From: Dimorphilus gyrociliatus | Taxonomy: Eukaryota; Annelida; Polychaeta; Dinophilidae | Reading direction: 5' to 3' | Length of the DNA: 64,000 nucleotides | Assembly (NCBI GenBank): GCA_904063045.1 | Contig: CAJFCJ010000017.1 | Span: forward strand, 806,001 to 870,000 | Part shown: one piece after another, positions 1 through 12,908 of the stretch | How the letters are laid out: every line of letters starts with the position of its first letter | How positions within the stretch are numbered: position 1 is the first letter of the stretch | The notes under the pieces: model-generated | Seen by the model: the letters and a program-made list of their open reading frames with translations, nothing else | The model's database searches: none | What the model was told of the DNA's origin: nothing | Translations under genes and position numbers: made by a program

Positions 1-2641
1 GTCAAACTTATAACTCTTTTCAGCCAAATCAGTTGCTCTTCTGCAAAATCTATAAGTTTTAATATATATAAATACGCCTGGTGGTATATATCGTATTCTA
101 TCACTTTTATCATCATCACAACTCCGCTGAGGAATCCTACATCGAATTCGATTTTCTACAAACACAACCAGAAAACTTCGACAGTCCGAGAATTTTGTAC
201 ACTCCTTTGCACATTCGTCAACAGACTGCACTGTCTTTCTTATTTGACTTAAATCTTCTAATAGACTGAAATGTTTACAAGTTCGGTCTGATAGTTTCAA
301 TTTACCAGGTTTGTAGATTTCGAAAGTATAATAATTGTATTCGCCGAATTGGCTTCTTTCCAAATGCTGATATAAGTTTCTAGGAATAATACGAGAATCT
401 TTGAACGAGCACCAAATTTGAATTCCCAAATTCTTAAAACAATTCGATCTTCTTTTTATTCCTTTATGTTGAAAGAAATGAGCAGCTGAAGCATAATCTT
501 TAGAAAAAATATCTAAATCTAAGTTTAACGTAAATTTACGAAACTTTCTCGGTATAACAACATTTAAAAAATGTTTGTAAGATAAACCAAAAGAATAACA
601 TATACTTTCAACAACTGATTTAGTTTTCAAATCAATATTTTCGGCTCCGGTAGGTAGAGTTAAACAAATAGGACTCCACATACCTTTCCACTTAACATTA
701 AGCATACCGCAAAATATATCTTCATTACCTCCCTCAAACTGTATCATACTACAATTAAATGAGCTGTATTGTTTTAAACTTAGAAGATGATCTATTGAGT
801 TAAGCTGTGTTATTCCTTCACTTGACGAAGATATTAAAGACTTTTTAACCTCATTAGTGTTTTTACTAGAAGGAATTTCGTTGTAAGGGGGATAGCATGA
901 ATTTTCAGAGCAACTCTTTCCCAAATCGGAGAATTGAAGCTAGAATATATTTTAGTTAATATATTTGTAAATATATATACTACAACAACACTTAAATACT
1001 TTACATAACTCTGTTTCTCTTTTATTTCTCTTGAAAATAGTTTAAATAGAGCGCTTTGTTCCCATCCAAAGCGAGGCCTATAACAAATTGCTGTAAGCCT
1101 AGTTTTACATGTTGTAATATTTGAAAAATTTGCAAATTTTGTTTTCTGATATCTATTTCTATGTCTCGTATCATTCTTATAAAGAAGGTGTGTTGAAAAA
1201 CAGTTTCCATTGTCTAAAGATTGAATGGGAAATGTGAGAGAGTCGATTTTATTACCTCGTCTTCCTTTCATCTTATCATAAGTATTCTCCCAATAATAGC
1301 CACTGCCAACTCTTGTTGCTCCCACCCAAATATATTCTCCTTCTGAGAAAAATGTTGAAATGTAGTTGAGTAGGTTTTTATTAAGCATAATAAGACTCAT
1401 GTTTAAATGATTGCATTCTTTTATACCATTTTGATAAGTTACACTTGGTAAGACAACTAGGCAACTTTCTGATATAGCATCATGATAATATCTTATATAT
1501 CTCGAAGAATAATCCCCACAAAATCTAGCAGTTTTTTTATATACATACTGTCCAGGTGCCAAATAGCTGTAAATAGGTAGAGGCTTCCTGAAGCCATCAG
1601 AGTCTAAATCTAAAATATCTGGACAGTGATGATTAGTTCTATAACACACTCCCCTACCCATCGGCAATATAGAACCAACGAAAAGAAAAGCTTTGCACAT
1701 ATCATCCGAAGCACAACTGGAGCTGCACTGTTTAATCGTCATTGAACTATCATAGGAATCTCGAGGATTTCTCCCAATAACATAATCATATATTAGTTGT
1801 GTAGGCCCGCAATATCTCCAGGAAAAATACTCTCCAGGTCGATAGAATTGCATACTGTAATCGAAAATATTAATATGCATATCTGGATATTCTTTATGAT
1901 CATCGCATGATACAAAAAGTGCTGATTTTCTATTGCAAGTTTTAGATCTTGGTATTCTCATCAATTCAAGGTAGTGCCGACTAGACATTCTAAAGTTGTA
2001 ACGAAAATGGTTGATTCCGATGGCACTTCGTAGGAAAGGTTTCTTTGTCCAAGAGCTCTTAGATGAATGAAGCGAGCGACATATTGCACCAGCAGTATCA
2101 TCATCATTTAATTTGCTGCCTGATGCACATATTCCCGCCAGGCTTCCCAACCATCGAAGATGAGCGTATCCACAAATAGCTTTTGATGTCAAATTTTTAG
2201 AGCAATCCTCACCAAACCTACGCAAAACTATAAATCCATCAGCTGATTCGTACTGTTCTAGCTCATTTTCTCCGCACGACTTATTTCGCCCTGCTAAGGA
2301 TCTAACTGAACTCTTGGAAGATATACACATTTTGTAAATTTGCGTTTCATAATTGGCGCTTGGTAGATCGTTAAAGGAAGGTTTGCATAGATTGTTAGAA
2401 TTTGTTATATCTGAGCCTTCTGGGTCGCAAAAATAGTAACGAATTCTGAAGTCATCTCCAAAATACTGATTAAACTCTAAAATAAAAATTTATTAGCTGA
2501 TTTGTAAACTCTTACTGGGTTTTTGGCTCGATTCCTTCTATTATTTTCTTCTTCAAGGAATTCAATATAATTTATAGATCTACTTATTCCTAGAAGGTCC
2601 AAGATTAAGAGTAAGATAAAGTTAATTAATTTTAAATTCAT
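1..2641 (-). CDS. Secreted multidomain protein with SRCR-like, PAN-like and C-type lectin modules (partial)
   Basis: Three exons are seen: 2516-2641, 1005-2474 and 939 down past the window edge. The introns are 41 and 65 bp and both are phase 0. The protein starts with a signal peptide (hydrophobic LINFILLLILDLLG). It then has a cysteine-containing SRCR-like block (ICGYAHLRWLG, GAICRSL, LFVSCDD), a PAN/apple-like block (CSSSCASDDMCKAFLFVG) and a C-type lectin-like domain (IWVGATRVGSGYYWEN, closing ICYRP). The third exon repeats the order: an SRCR-like block (CGMLNVKWKGMWSPICLTL) and a PAN-like block (CAKECTKFSDCRSFLVV). No transmembrane segment is needed, because the hydrophobic stretch in the unspliced reading falls inside the 65-bp intron. 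A role in recognition, matrix or immunity is inferred from the domains only. The C-terminal end lies outside the window. Confidence 0.75.
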
Positions 2642-3149
2642 TTTATTAAAATATAAAGTGCAAAATTTAAATTTTAAATAAATATATTTAAAATCCAGAC
2701 TACGTCCCAGTGAAAAGTGTAAAAGTTCAATTAAGTAAAATTAATTATCATTACTTATATGTCATTTGGAAATGTTTTGTCGTTGCATTATTTTAAAGTA
2801 CTTAATTAAGGGTTTTTCATATCACCCTATCTCCTGAGCTTGAACCAGTCTAATTTTTCGGAACATTCCACATTCCCTTATTATCGCGAAGCACACAATC
2901 TTTGCCGACAATCACGTGACCTAACTTTTGGCTCCTATTTATTTCTTTGTTTAAATTTGATAGCGAAGCACTTGCTCCCACCTTAAAACACAAGCGGATG
3001 AAAAGTACGTTTTGCATGCATCCTTTTCTTGACAACAAAATTCCTTTACTTTCAAATTATTGATAAAGACACCTGATTTACAGCTTGAACAAGTTAGAAC
3101 GGGTTCACCCTAATAACGCTGCGTTATCGCCCATTTAAACTCAGTTGAG
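2642..3149. promoter_or_regulatory. Divergent upstream region of the lectin gene and CCDC171
   Basis: This 508-bp spacer lies between two divergent start codons. It holds a CACGTG E-box inside TCACGTGAC at 2912-2920 and a perfect 15-nt palindrome ATAACGC-T-GCGTTAT at 3113-3127, which ends 22 bp before the CCDC171 ATG. No convincing coding exon was seen. Confidence 0.5.
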
Positions 3150-6100
3150 ATGAACAATTTCGAAAGACCCGAGGAAAATGAGAAGGAAGGGGTATCATAC
3201 ATGTCTTCTACTTTGCAAACAGTTCGTTGAATCTTCCTTTAGGTCTATGACATACTTTTCTTGTGTTATTTTAGGATACAAGCTTAGCAAGTTTATACTC
3301 TATTGACGCGCTGAATCTTAGCATCAGCAGCGGAACAATTAAAGCGGAGAATCGCTCTCTAAAATCTCATGTCAGGGATTTACAAGAGGAAATTGCTAAT
3401 TTACATCAAAAAGTTACGACATGGCGTAAGAAATGTAACGATCTGGAAAGAGAAAGAGTAGATACATTTTCTAAGAATAATGAAGAGGTAAATTTATTTT
3501 TAAGCATAATATTCATAATTTGTTGTAAAGTTATAAACTTTATAAAAATCAAATAAAAACTCTTTTCTAGTTGGGGGATGCTTTAAATGACGTTGCAAAG
3601 ATTCGGGCACAGCTTGAAAAAAGCGAAGCAACCAGACAGAGCTCTGAATATGAAATGACCAAGCTGATGAGAGATTTAAACAATGAAAAGAGAGCTAACG
3701 TTGATAAGGAAAAAGTTCTAACAGAACTTAATGAGAATATGCAAAGTAATACAATATCTTTCTTATATCTTAGAGTATGAATTTAATTGGTATTTATTAT
3801 GTAAAACAGAGAGAATGACAGATATGTCAACAGAGATAGAGAAACTATATGGGGATCTTAACAATAGTAAAGGAGAAGCGAGAAAAGAGGCAGAACGACA
3901 CATGAAAGCTCTAAAAGATCAAGTTTGTAGTTTTAAATTAATAGCTTGTTTATATTAATATTTATTAGTGAATTCCTCTGCTTAGGAAGCTAGATTGTCC
4001 GATTTGGTATCAACAAACTCAAAGCTTGAAAGGGAGAGAGATAAGTTAAAAGTCGAGTTCGAAGACAGAGATTCGTAAGTCAATTTATGCATTTAATCAT
4101 TAACAATTTATTTTTTATTTCTTCTTCAAGGCAAGTCAAAATTTTAAGTGAACGATTGAAAGGAATTCAAATAGAAAAGAAACAGCAAGCTGACGTTATT
4201 CGCGATAATTTTGAAGAATTGAATCACATTCGCGAAAAAGAACAAAATATGATTGTTCAATATGATGTAAACAGTTTTCTTTATTTCGCGTATACAAATT
4301 TAGTCATGATTCGAAAATTTCGATTAGATATCTCAGGAGAGAGTTAAACACCTGGAAGATCAGTTGGAATCTGAAAGAGCTGCCCACTTGGAAAGTAAAT
4401 TTAATGCAGAAGTTCTTCAAGTAAGTCATGAAATCCTGAAATAATCATCTTTAGGAAGTGTGATTTCAAATTTAGTTGAAGATTAAAGATCTAACCGGAA
4501 GTATGGAAGTTGAAAGAACATCGAAAATAGAATCCATAGAAACCACTGATAAACTGAATAAGCAATTACTGTAAGTATTTAAACATTCTTATAAAAAAAT
4601 TCAACTATTTAATGAATTAAAACGTATATATAGAAATATTCAAAGCCAATTCGAGGAGGAAAAACAAACGTCTCACGATATTCGCCACAAATATAATCAG
4701 TAACAGTTTTTTTTATAAATATATTATCCATTTTCTATTGATGAAAATATTTATACATAAAACGTTTATAGACTTCAAGCAGATTTTAAAACGCTGAAGA
4801 AACAACTAAAGGAGGAGCATGGAGAGAAAAAATCAGTTATGACCAAACTTTGTGGTCAATTAGAATTACATCAAACTCATATAGACCAATTAAAAAAAGA
4901 ATTAAATGAGGTTAATCAAAAAATATCTGGCCAAAAACTTATCTAACTGTCAATGTTTCAACAGGCCAAACAAACTCAAACTGATCTGAAGCGAAATTAT
5001 GAATCGAATATAGCAGAAATTGAAGGCTTACTGAATGGTTATCAGCTTCAAGATTCTCAAAGGAGAAAGGTTTTAAAAAGTATGTCATTTGCAATGCTGT
5101 CTTTCGTCTATTTATAGAAGAACTGTTTTTAATAACAGATAGCGTCACTTATTCTGGATCTAACTGCGTCAATGGCGTCCGTAAAGTGCTACAGGAGTAT
5201 AAAAAGAAAGTAAAAGAGCTAAGTGAAGAGGTATGTCTACATGATCTTCTGTAAAACATTATTAGTATAAGGATTAATATTACAACAGAGTTCAGCTGCT
5301 AAAGAGAATATTAGTAAAGAAAAGAGGGAAAAAGAACATTTTAAACAGCTTTACCATGCAAAAGAGAGATCCCTAGAGAATACAAAGCAGGCTCAAGTAG
5401 CTGCTAGTAAAGAGCTTAAAAAATGTAAAACGGATTACACAGACAAGGAAACCTTTTTGGCTAAATTAAGAACGGATTTAAAATCTGCCAAAAATGGACT
5501 GTCTAAAGAAAGAGAGCAGAGAGAAAGCTTACTAAGTGAATTCAAAAAACTTCAGGAAAAATTGAAAAATGACGAAGAATCAAGAACGAATTATATACAC
5601 TGCGTTTATCATCAATTAAAAAATGGTAAATTTGTCGGAAAACAACCAAATGGAAGTTTAACGTGGTCTCAAGTCGTCGTTCTTTTGAATGAACAAGTTG
5701 CCGTTGTAATTCAAACTCTTTCTGAGGCAGATGAAAAACTACGAGAATTACAAGAAATTGTCGAGAGACAGTCTCGAGCAATAAAAGAAATAGACGAAAA
5801 CAGAATTAAGGAAATAGAATCTCTTAAGAATGTTAATGACGAACGATCAAAACTCTGGGAAGAACAGAAAAATGCCCTAGAAACCCATTATAAACAAGTC
5901 CTTAAACAAGTCGAAACTCAGCAAAAGCAAACCAAAGCATTAGCCGATCAAGCTCTAAATAGAGTTAAATCAAGCGGTAATGTGCGCGCCTCACTTCAAG
6001 AGGAAAATGAACAATTACGAAGCTCTGTTCAAGCTTTTGCTCAGCAGCAAAACTCTTTACAATTAGCTGTAACAATGCTTTCAGGAGCATTGATGCCACT

Positions 6101-7936
6101 CCATAATCGAACTGTAAATTTAATTAATCAGCGTCGTTTGATCCTGAAAGAAAATAAGGCACTGACAAATTTTAAAACCGACGTACAAGCTTTGATATCA
6201 GCACTAAATTTCGAACAAGATCATCCAAAACTAAAATCTAAATGCACAACTTCTCCTTTATTAAAATTTAGATCGATTGTTATTTGTGTAATAGCATCAA
6301 ACCGATTGAATACTCTTCTAGCACAACGCTCTACCTTTATCGTGGTTGACGACGCAGTTTCCGGTTTAAAAAGAGTTTGCGTTCAACAAACTAACAATAA
6401 TGAACAATCCAATTTCAAAAATCAAGCTCTGATATCAGATGTTGCATCTAGTATGGTAGATTTACAAATCGTACTTTCTCAAAAACAACGTGAGTTTCCT
6501 ATTTCTACTATTTTTATGATGTAAAAATAAGTAAAAAAATTCTCTTTCTTTAAATTAGTAGAAGATAGAAAATTGATTGAAAACTCGTCCAGAAACAGTT
6601 TCATGAAAATGTTAACTTCGCTTTCAAATTATTATAATCATGTAGATAATGACTTTAGTAAAGATTCCCTTATTAGTCAACTGGGAAAAGGGTTAGCAAA
6701 TGCTCAAAGACGTACAACTTATAGAGATTCAACAATTCAAGCAGTCCAAGTTGGCCTTCAACAGCAATTGCTTAATTTTACAAAGAAACTACATGCTTCA
6801 GAGTTGCACAGGAGAGATTTACATTCTGAACTTTTACAACTGAAAGCCGACAGTGAGGACAATGAACGAAAAGATGCTGATCTATCGCAATTAAAATCTG
6901 AAGTAAATGATTTAATTCAACAAGCTGGAAATATGGTGTCAAAACAACAATTAGAATCAGTCTGTGATGAATTAGCTTCTGCTCTGAAGAGAGAAGAGAA
7001 GGCTCAGAAATTATTGAAAGAGCAAACAAGCCAATTGGAAGAATTGAGGAGACAAGCCATTAAAGACGCGAGTATCGCTCAAGAGAACAATTTCTTAAAG
7101 ACCAAACTTAAGAAGCAAACAGACAGAGGCGATAACTTGGAGCGTCAGACAAGGAAATTTGATAAGGATCATATTCGTCTTCAACAAAAAATTGACGATG
7201 CCGAGAAATCTTTAAGAACTGCTTCAAAGTAAATTTTTCTTATATGAAATCGATAAATGAAATTTACATGTTTTATTATTTCAATTCAGAGATAAACAAA
7301 TTTTAAAGGCGTATATGAAAAATGTTGAAATTGCATTAGATAAGGTTTGAAATAGTCGTACTACCCACTGAAATTTGTCATAAAAATATTTGTAAAATTT
7401 AGATTATGCAACAAGGAATGTATGATACTACAACTGTGGATTTAACACCTCTTCTATCTGCTGATCTTGTGCCATCCGTCCCAAAACCTGGTGCAGACTT
7501 AGCTCAATGCCAGCTACTTGTAGCGACATTTGTTGACGCTTACCAAAGAATTAATCAGCGTATATATCAATCTCATGAAGAATTATTAAATTGTCAGGAG
7601 GAAGTGACAAGACTTAAGAAAAATATATCTCAAATGAAAAGGCCTAGCTTGGATCAAATTAGAAAACCAGAATATCACTTCCAACCCTTGATTATGTAAG
7701 ATAATTCTTAAATGAAAGTTATCTTTGCATGAATGCTAATGTAATTTTTATACAGTGATGAGGGATCTCCCATTATAGCTGGGTCTCTTGGTCCTGACGG
7801 AGAGTAAGTTTATTCTCGTCTTATTTGATCAACAATATACTATTAATGTTGTCATTTTCCTCTCAGTGGATATCAAACACCAAAAGTTAGGGGTGAGCAA
7901 GTCCTGAAGAGTCAAGCTGAGAGCGATGCAGCGTAA
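3150..7936 (+). CDS. CCDC171: Coiled-coil protein CCDC171
   Basis: This is a many-exon gene (about 17 coding exons with short introns) for a long coiled-coil protein. The order of conserved segments follows vertebrate CCDC171: IRAQLEKSEATRQSSEYEM near the N-terminus, ESERAAHLESKFNAEVLQ, then a less coiled central part with LYHAK and NYIHCVYHQLKNGKF around 5350-5640. Next come the MLSGALMPL segment, SFMKMLTSLSN, and the tail CQLLVATFVDAYQRINQRIY. The ATG at 3150 opens a 72-nt first exon, and its donor (GTTCGT at 3222) is weak, so the N-terminus is the least certain part. The stop is TAA at 7934-7936. Vertebrate CCDC171 is about 1,300 residues and of poorly known function. No catalytic motif is visible. 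It is convergent with BIN3. Confidence 0.85.
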
Positions 7937-8505
7937 CTTTTACTAAATTTTACACATGTTAATTTTAAGTCTGTGATATGAGAGCACTTTTTTTTTTAAT
8001 TAGTGAATTAGTTGATTTAAGATGAAAAATATAGTTGAATGTTTCAATCTAACTCTGTTTGATATTTATAACATTCTAGTTAAGATTTAAAGTTATACTC
8101 GATTTTTTTTATCTGAAATAGCTTTTACTTAAACCCACATTGAGAATTTTTTTTTGAAGTCTTGACTTGTATTAATCATTACATTAGAATGAATGATAAT
8201 GAAATCACCGTACTATCAATCAGTAAAATTTATGGAGCAGCATTACCAAAAAACTAAATAAATGAATGATTTTTATCTACTAGAGTAGAGCTCCTTTTAA
8301 TTAGATAAAATCCAGAATCAGCTCTTCAGATAAAACAACTCTAATAGGGTTAATATTCCTTTGGAAAAGGGTTGTCAAGAGATACATATTGAATAAAAAC
8401 AGATCCCAAATATCAGCTTTATTGCATGAAACTTTTTCTAAAATAAAATTTCTAAAATAAAAATTCAACAGCTAAAAATTTGCTTAGAGATTTAGAAATT
8501 CACTT
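7937..8505. other. Convergent 3' region of CCDC171 and BIN3
   Basis: This 569-bp AT-rich stretch separates two converging stop codons. It contains AATAAA-type signals (for example near 8255 on + and the TTTATT complements) and a poly-T run near 7988. No coding exon was found. Confidence 0.6.
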
Positions 8506-9742
8506 TCAATCGTCTGCAGTTATTGATAAGGCCTTAATGTCACAAAGGTTTTTTTCAATGCCCTCAATGCAATCTTCATCCGAAGGAATAATTACACATA
8601 TGCTATTAGCAGCTTGTTCGTATCTTTTATGAGCTTCAGTTGCATAATTTAAGCGATTTTGAATAAACGAATGAAGACTTGGCCTAACATAATCCACTCT
8701 GGTCTCATAAAATTGCGGTAGCGATAATTTTAGTATTTTCTGTTGCGTTTCATATTCTTTTCTGCACTTATCCATCATTCGTTTGCTCTATTTAAGAAAT
8801 TCTTTTTTATTGTTTTTGTAATAGAAACAATAGAATACTTTACATTTTCAAGTTTAACAACATTACTTCCAGTCCTTTCTCTACCTTGGTATTTTTCAAC
8901 TTTACTAAAGCATTTGCTATATTCCTATGAATAGCAGCAAGCATAATTATATTTAAATGAGTTTATATTTTTGCATATTAAAGAAAGAATACTTACAAAA
9001 AGTGATTGATTTCTTTTACTGATTGCCTGAAGAGTACTTGGAAAATATTGTGTAAATCTGTGGAATATAAGAAATATATACGTATATCTATAGCATTAAG
9101 CATTTAAAACTATTTATTATATTTACTTTTTCATTGGTTCCGTAAATGTTTTCTGAATATTTGTAACTTGCTCTCCAGTTAGACTGGTTAGAATAGTTAC
9201 TTGAGCATACCATGCATCGAATAGTACCTTTAATTCATCATTATCTCTACCTGAACTTGACATTTCATTTGCCAATTTACTTTCTATTTTTGATTGATCT
9301 TGTGAAGTAAACATAGAATTTACTAATCTTTCTCTCTCTCTCTGTCTGTCTCTTTCACTCTATTTTACGTTATCAGTTTTACTTACCACTTAAAGCCTCT
9401 TGAACATTTTTCATATCTTTGTATAGTTTTCTCGAGTTTTCCTGAAGCCTATAGGAAATGTGTTGTATGAAGAATGTTTTACTAATTAACTGAGATTCTA
9501 TCTAAATATCTTACATTTCTATTCTTCGAACTTCTTTCTCAAATTCCTTTTCCTCCTAAAAAATACAAAAAGCAAATGTTTCGATTTTGTGTTGCAACGT
9601 ATAGAAAATTTAATACCATTTTGGAGATCGCATTTGTTCTAGGCATAATAACATGTTTTTGAAAAGGATTCCTGAAAATTATGACATTGTTAGATGTATA
9701 TTTTTAAATTTTATATGATTGTAATAATTCATACCAGCTCAT
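8506..9742 (-). CDS. BIN3: BAR-domain protein BIN3 (bridging integrator 3)
   Basis: This is an N-BAR membrane-curvature protein linked to actin and membrane organisation. The spliced protein begins MSWNPF (vertebrate BIN3 begins MSWIPF) and ends IKALSITADD (vertebrate LRALSIVADD). Between these lie EPMKKFTQYFPS, KVEKYQGRERTG and LPQFYETRVDYVRPS, all in family order. The first coding exon is only 8 nt (9735-9742, ATGAGCTG), followed by 9617-9671. Later exons include one ending at 8844 and the last at 8506-8787, with a 56-bp intron between them. One intron ahead of the FTSQDQ exon carries a long GA/CT tract. The 174-bp gap to TXNDC11 makes a bidirectional promoter likely. Confidence 0.92.
9322..9361. 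repeat. CT-rich simple repeat
   Basis: A (TC)n and TCTG-type tract sits inside a BIN3 intron. On the BIN3 sense strand it is a purine tract directly upstream of the 3' splice site, where a pyrimidine tract would be expected. Confidence 0.8.
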
Positions 9743-9916
9743 CTTTAAGATGCTGTAAATAATCCAATTAAAAATAAAAAAGGAGGAGAATTGTGTAAAG
9801 TCGCTAGGCTGCCTAATCCTCTTAAGTTGCTAAACGTTAACAATTTCATATGGCTACAACCTGACTAGCGATTCTAGTATGGCCAGTACTCTTCAGCTAT
9901 CTATTACAGGAAAAAA

Positions 9917-12631
9917 ATGATGTTGACAATGTCCATGGCTCGACTTCCGGGTTTGACTTTTGCATGCAAGTTTTTTATCAAAGTCGTTAGATTCATGCTC
10001 AAGCATCCAGAAGTAATAGCTTTTATATCGGCCGTAGTATTCACATACGTTAATCAATATTCCTATGGGTAAGTTATTTTTTAATTTTCTACCAAGAAAA
10101 ATATATATTATAAAAAGTAAACAGCCTCATTGTATTTGAGTAGTTCTTTTTATTCGTAGTGTTCGAAGTTTAAAATTTATCTTTTTCATACAATTATAGA
10201 TCCGGAAATAATCAGCAATCTATTACGAGGGAACAACTTCCACCAACGCCCTTTTTTCCCCCTACTTCTTATGTCATTGATGCTCATAATGGAGACATGC
10301 AGAATGCAATTAAATTATTAAAAACCGGTTATTATATTCTCGTTTATTATTATGCCCCATGGTGTGCTAGGTAGGATATTACTTAAAAGCTGTTTTTCGT
10401 ACGATAATAATTGTTATTATAGATCAGTATCAGCTCGCAGTGAGTTTGAAAAAACATCAAGATACCTTCTTACAGAGCAAAATTCAACTTTACGCTTTGT
10501 TGCCATAAATTGCTGGTGGCCAGATGGTGCCTGCCGACAACAAAATCGTTTTCTATCTTTTCCTACTCTGTATTTATTTAAGCAAGGATGGAATGGTATT
10601 AAATATAATGGTTTATTAACTTCAGAGGAGATTATTTCATGGGTTTCTATCATGATGAAACCTTATACGTATCTCCCAACAATAGAGAGAGTAGAATCTT
10701 TTACAAAGTTAAACGAGGTAGATACTATATAATTAAATGCAAAAGAACAACGCTTACTTAACATATTGAATTATGCTTTTCTAGTTCTCTGTTATTGCTT
10801 TTATCGACCCTTTGGCAAACAATAGAACAAACTTGACTCAATTTCATTTCGCTTCGATTCGTTTTCACGAAGCAGATACTATTACTGATGTTAAATTTGG
10901 AGTGGTTACAAATATTTTTACCGCTAAAGTACTTCATCTTCATCAATCCGGTCAAATTGTTTTCTTAAGAACATTTAACTCTTCAATCTATTATACTGGT
11001 AAAGATTTTACAAGTAGTGCACTCAAAGAATGGGTAACACTATGCAAATCACAAGTAACGTTTCTCTCTATTTATTATCGTTTGAATATTAGTTTAAAAT
11101 TGTTCTTTTTCTCTCTTAGAGTCAGACGTTTGTCGGGAAGTGGCAACCGTCTTACACTAAAAGTTTAGGTCTTTCAAGTTTGTTAAAGAGTAAGAATTTG
11201 TTACTTATATTTTCACCTGAACATTCATTACTGCCTCCTAATGGCAATTTATCTTATATTGTTCGTTCCGCTGCATTACAATACTATTCCTGCTACAACG
11301 AAACTCCTGTAAGAATTGATACGATCCTTAAAGAAATGGAAGATGACTATAGGACCAAAGTGAAAACTTATTCTGAACTGGCTGATTTCTGCTCAAATAA
11401 TAGAAAAACGTTTCTTAGGACAAAGTGCTGTGCTTGCACATTAGTCGGAAGTGATATTTGTATTACTGGTCAATCTCCGTGCAGTTTTATTGACAATGCT
11501 GTTAATTCGATTATTCCTGCAACCTATGCTCATTCTATATCCAATAGAATAAAGCATGTGGAGCACACTAGATGTCAGTTACAAAATTTTAGGAAAGCTA
11601 ATCGTTGGACTTCAAGCAAAACAAATCTACCCAGCGCTATAAATTTAGAGGGGAATAAATTCCAATTTAATAATTGGGGTTGTTCTAATAAATCCTTAAA
11701 CATTCGAATACTCAATTCGAAAAAGTCATGGGTTTTGGCCAATAGATTGGGTTTAAAAGATGATGATTTTAATATAGGAAAAGCTGTAATAATAGATAAA
11801 AGTAGAGAATTAGTAAGCATAATGAAAGAAGAAATAACATTTGAAAATTTATCGAAATTCATATTCGACTATCACGAAAATAATCTCAAGGAAAACAAGG
11901 CCGAACCAGAATCAGATATTCCTCAGTGTAATCCTTCAGCACCAGCCTGTGTTGTCTCTTTAAATTCCAAAAATTTTAAGTCTTTCATTTCGCAAGACAA
12001 AGATGTTATTGTATATTTTACAAGCCCAAATTGTGCTTCTTGTTTGACTTATAATCATATCTACATCGAATTAGCCAGGTACTTTAATCATACAAAATTT
12101 TTATCATTTGGAAAGATAGATGTGAGAAATGTTCCCATAAGACTTAAACCTGTCAGAGTACCATCTTTAATATTGTTTCCAGCTTATGATAAAGATGACT
12201 CAACTGTTATAGAAGCCAAGAAATCAAAAGAAGAGCTAGTTGCATGGGTGGTGGAGAATATCCAAGCTCGCCTTGTCTTATCCGACGGATTCAACTGTAA
12301 TAAAGAATGTATTGAATACAATCTAAATAGGACAGACTATTGGATAAAATTCTTATACAATCAGATAGAAAAAATTGAGACTAGAGAAGTTCGTCTCAAT
12401 CAAAAGAAAAATCTTAAAGATATTGAAAGTTTTTACGTTAAATACTTAGAGCTTTCTAGAACTTATAAAAAAGAGCAATTAATTAACATATACAGAATCA
12501 ATACTTTACTATCTAACTCTGATATTCATAAAGATACTCTTAGTAATATTTTAGGAGAAAGCAAATTGAAAGAAATCTTTAATAGTTTGAAAAATCTGAA
12601 TATAAATGGTGAAACTCGAGGTGCTGGGTAG
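9917..12631 (+). CDS. TXNDC11: Thioredoxin domain-containing protein 11 (TXNDC11)
   Basis: This is an ER-membrane thioredoxin-like protein; vertebrate TXNDC11 works with EDEM proteins in ER-associated degradation and with DUOX maturation. The N-terminus has one membrane segment (PEVIAFISAVVFTYV, about residues 37-51). It is followed by a first thioredoxin fold with YYAPWCARS and VAINCWWPDGACR, a long middle region, and a second fold with CASC (about 12028-12040). The tail is a charged coiled coil, as in the family. Introns follow residues SYG, APWCAR, KLNE and CKSQ, and the last exon (from about 11120) is long. In the first fold only one active-site Cys is kept (CARS), as in vertebrate CGQS. 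The start is the first of several Met codons just after the BIN3 divergent gap. Confidence 0.92.
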
Positions 12632-12908
12632 TAGCTTTTTTCGTTAATTGAATATAATTCATTGTTCTTTAATTCTTAATGAATTTTTTTCTAATTGTGA
12701 ATACTTTGTTAATTTATTCATCATTTGAAGAATGTTATATTTTTTTCAATATACTACTTCGAAAATTCTATTATAACATTCAAGTTTCCCGCGGTTATGT
12801 CAGGAACCTACTTCTACGCTCTTTTCAGTTTGGTGTTTTATTTATAAAACTTATATAGAATAGAGCACCTCACTTCTATCCCATAATTCTATCGCCTGCA
12901 TCATCCAA

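Noticed and set aside
81-269. Short + frame starting MVYIVFYHF
   Set aside because: It is antisense to the lectin-type gene, whose - frame shows PAN-like cysteines through the same bases.
939-1010. Transmembrane-like stretch at the end of the first lectin domain
   Set aside because: It lies within a GT..AG intron (940-1004); splicing restores a cysteine-containing frame.
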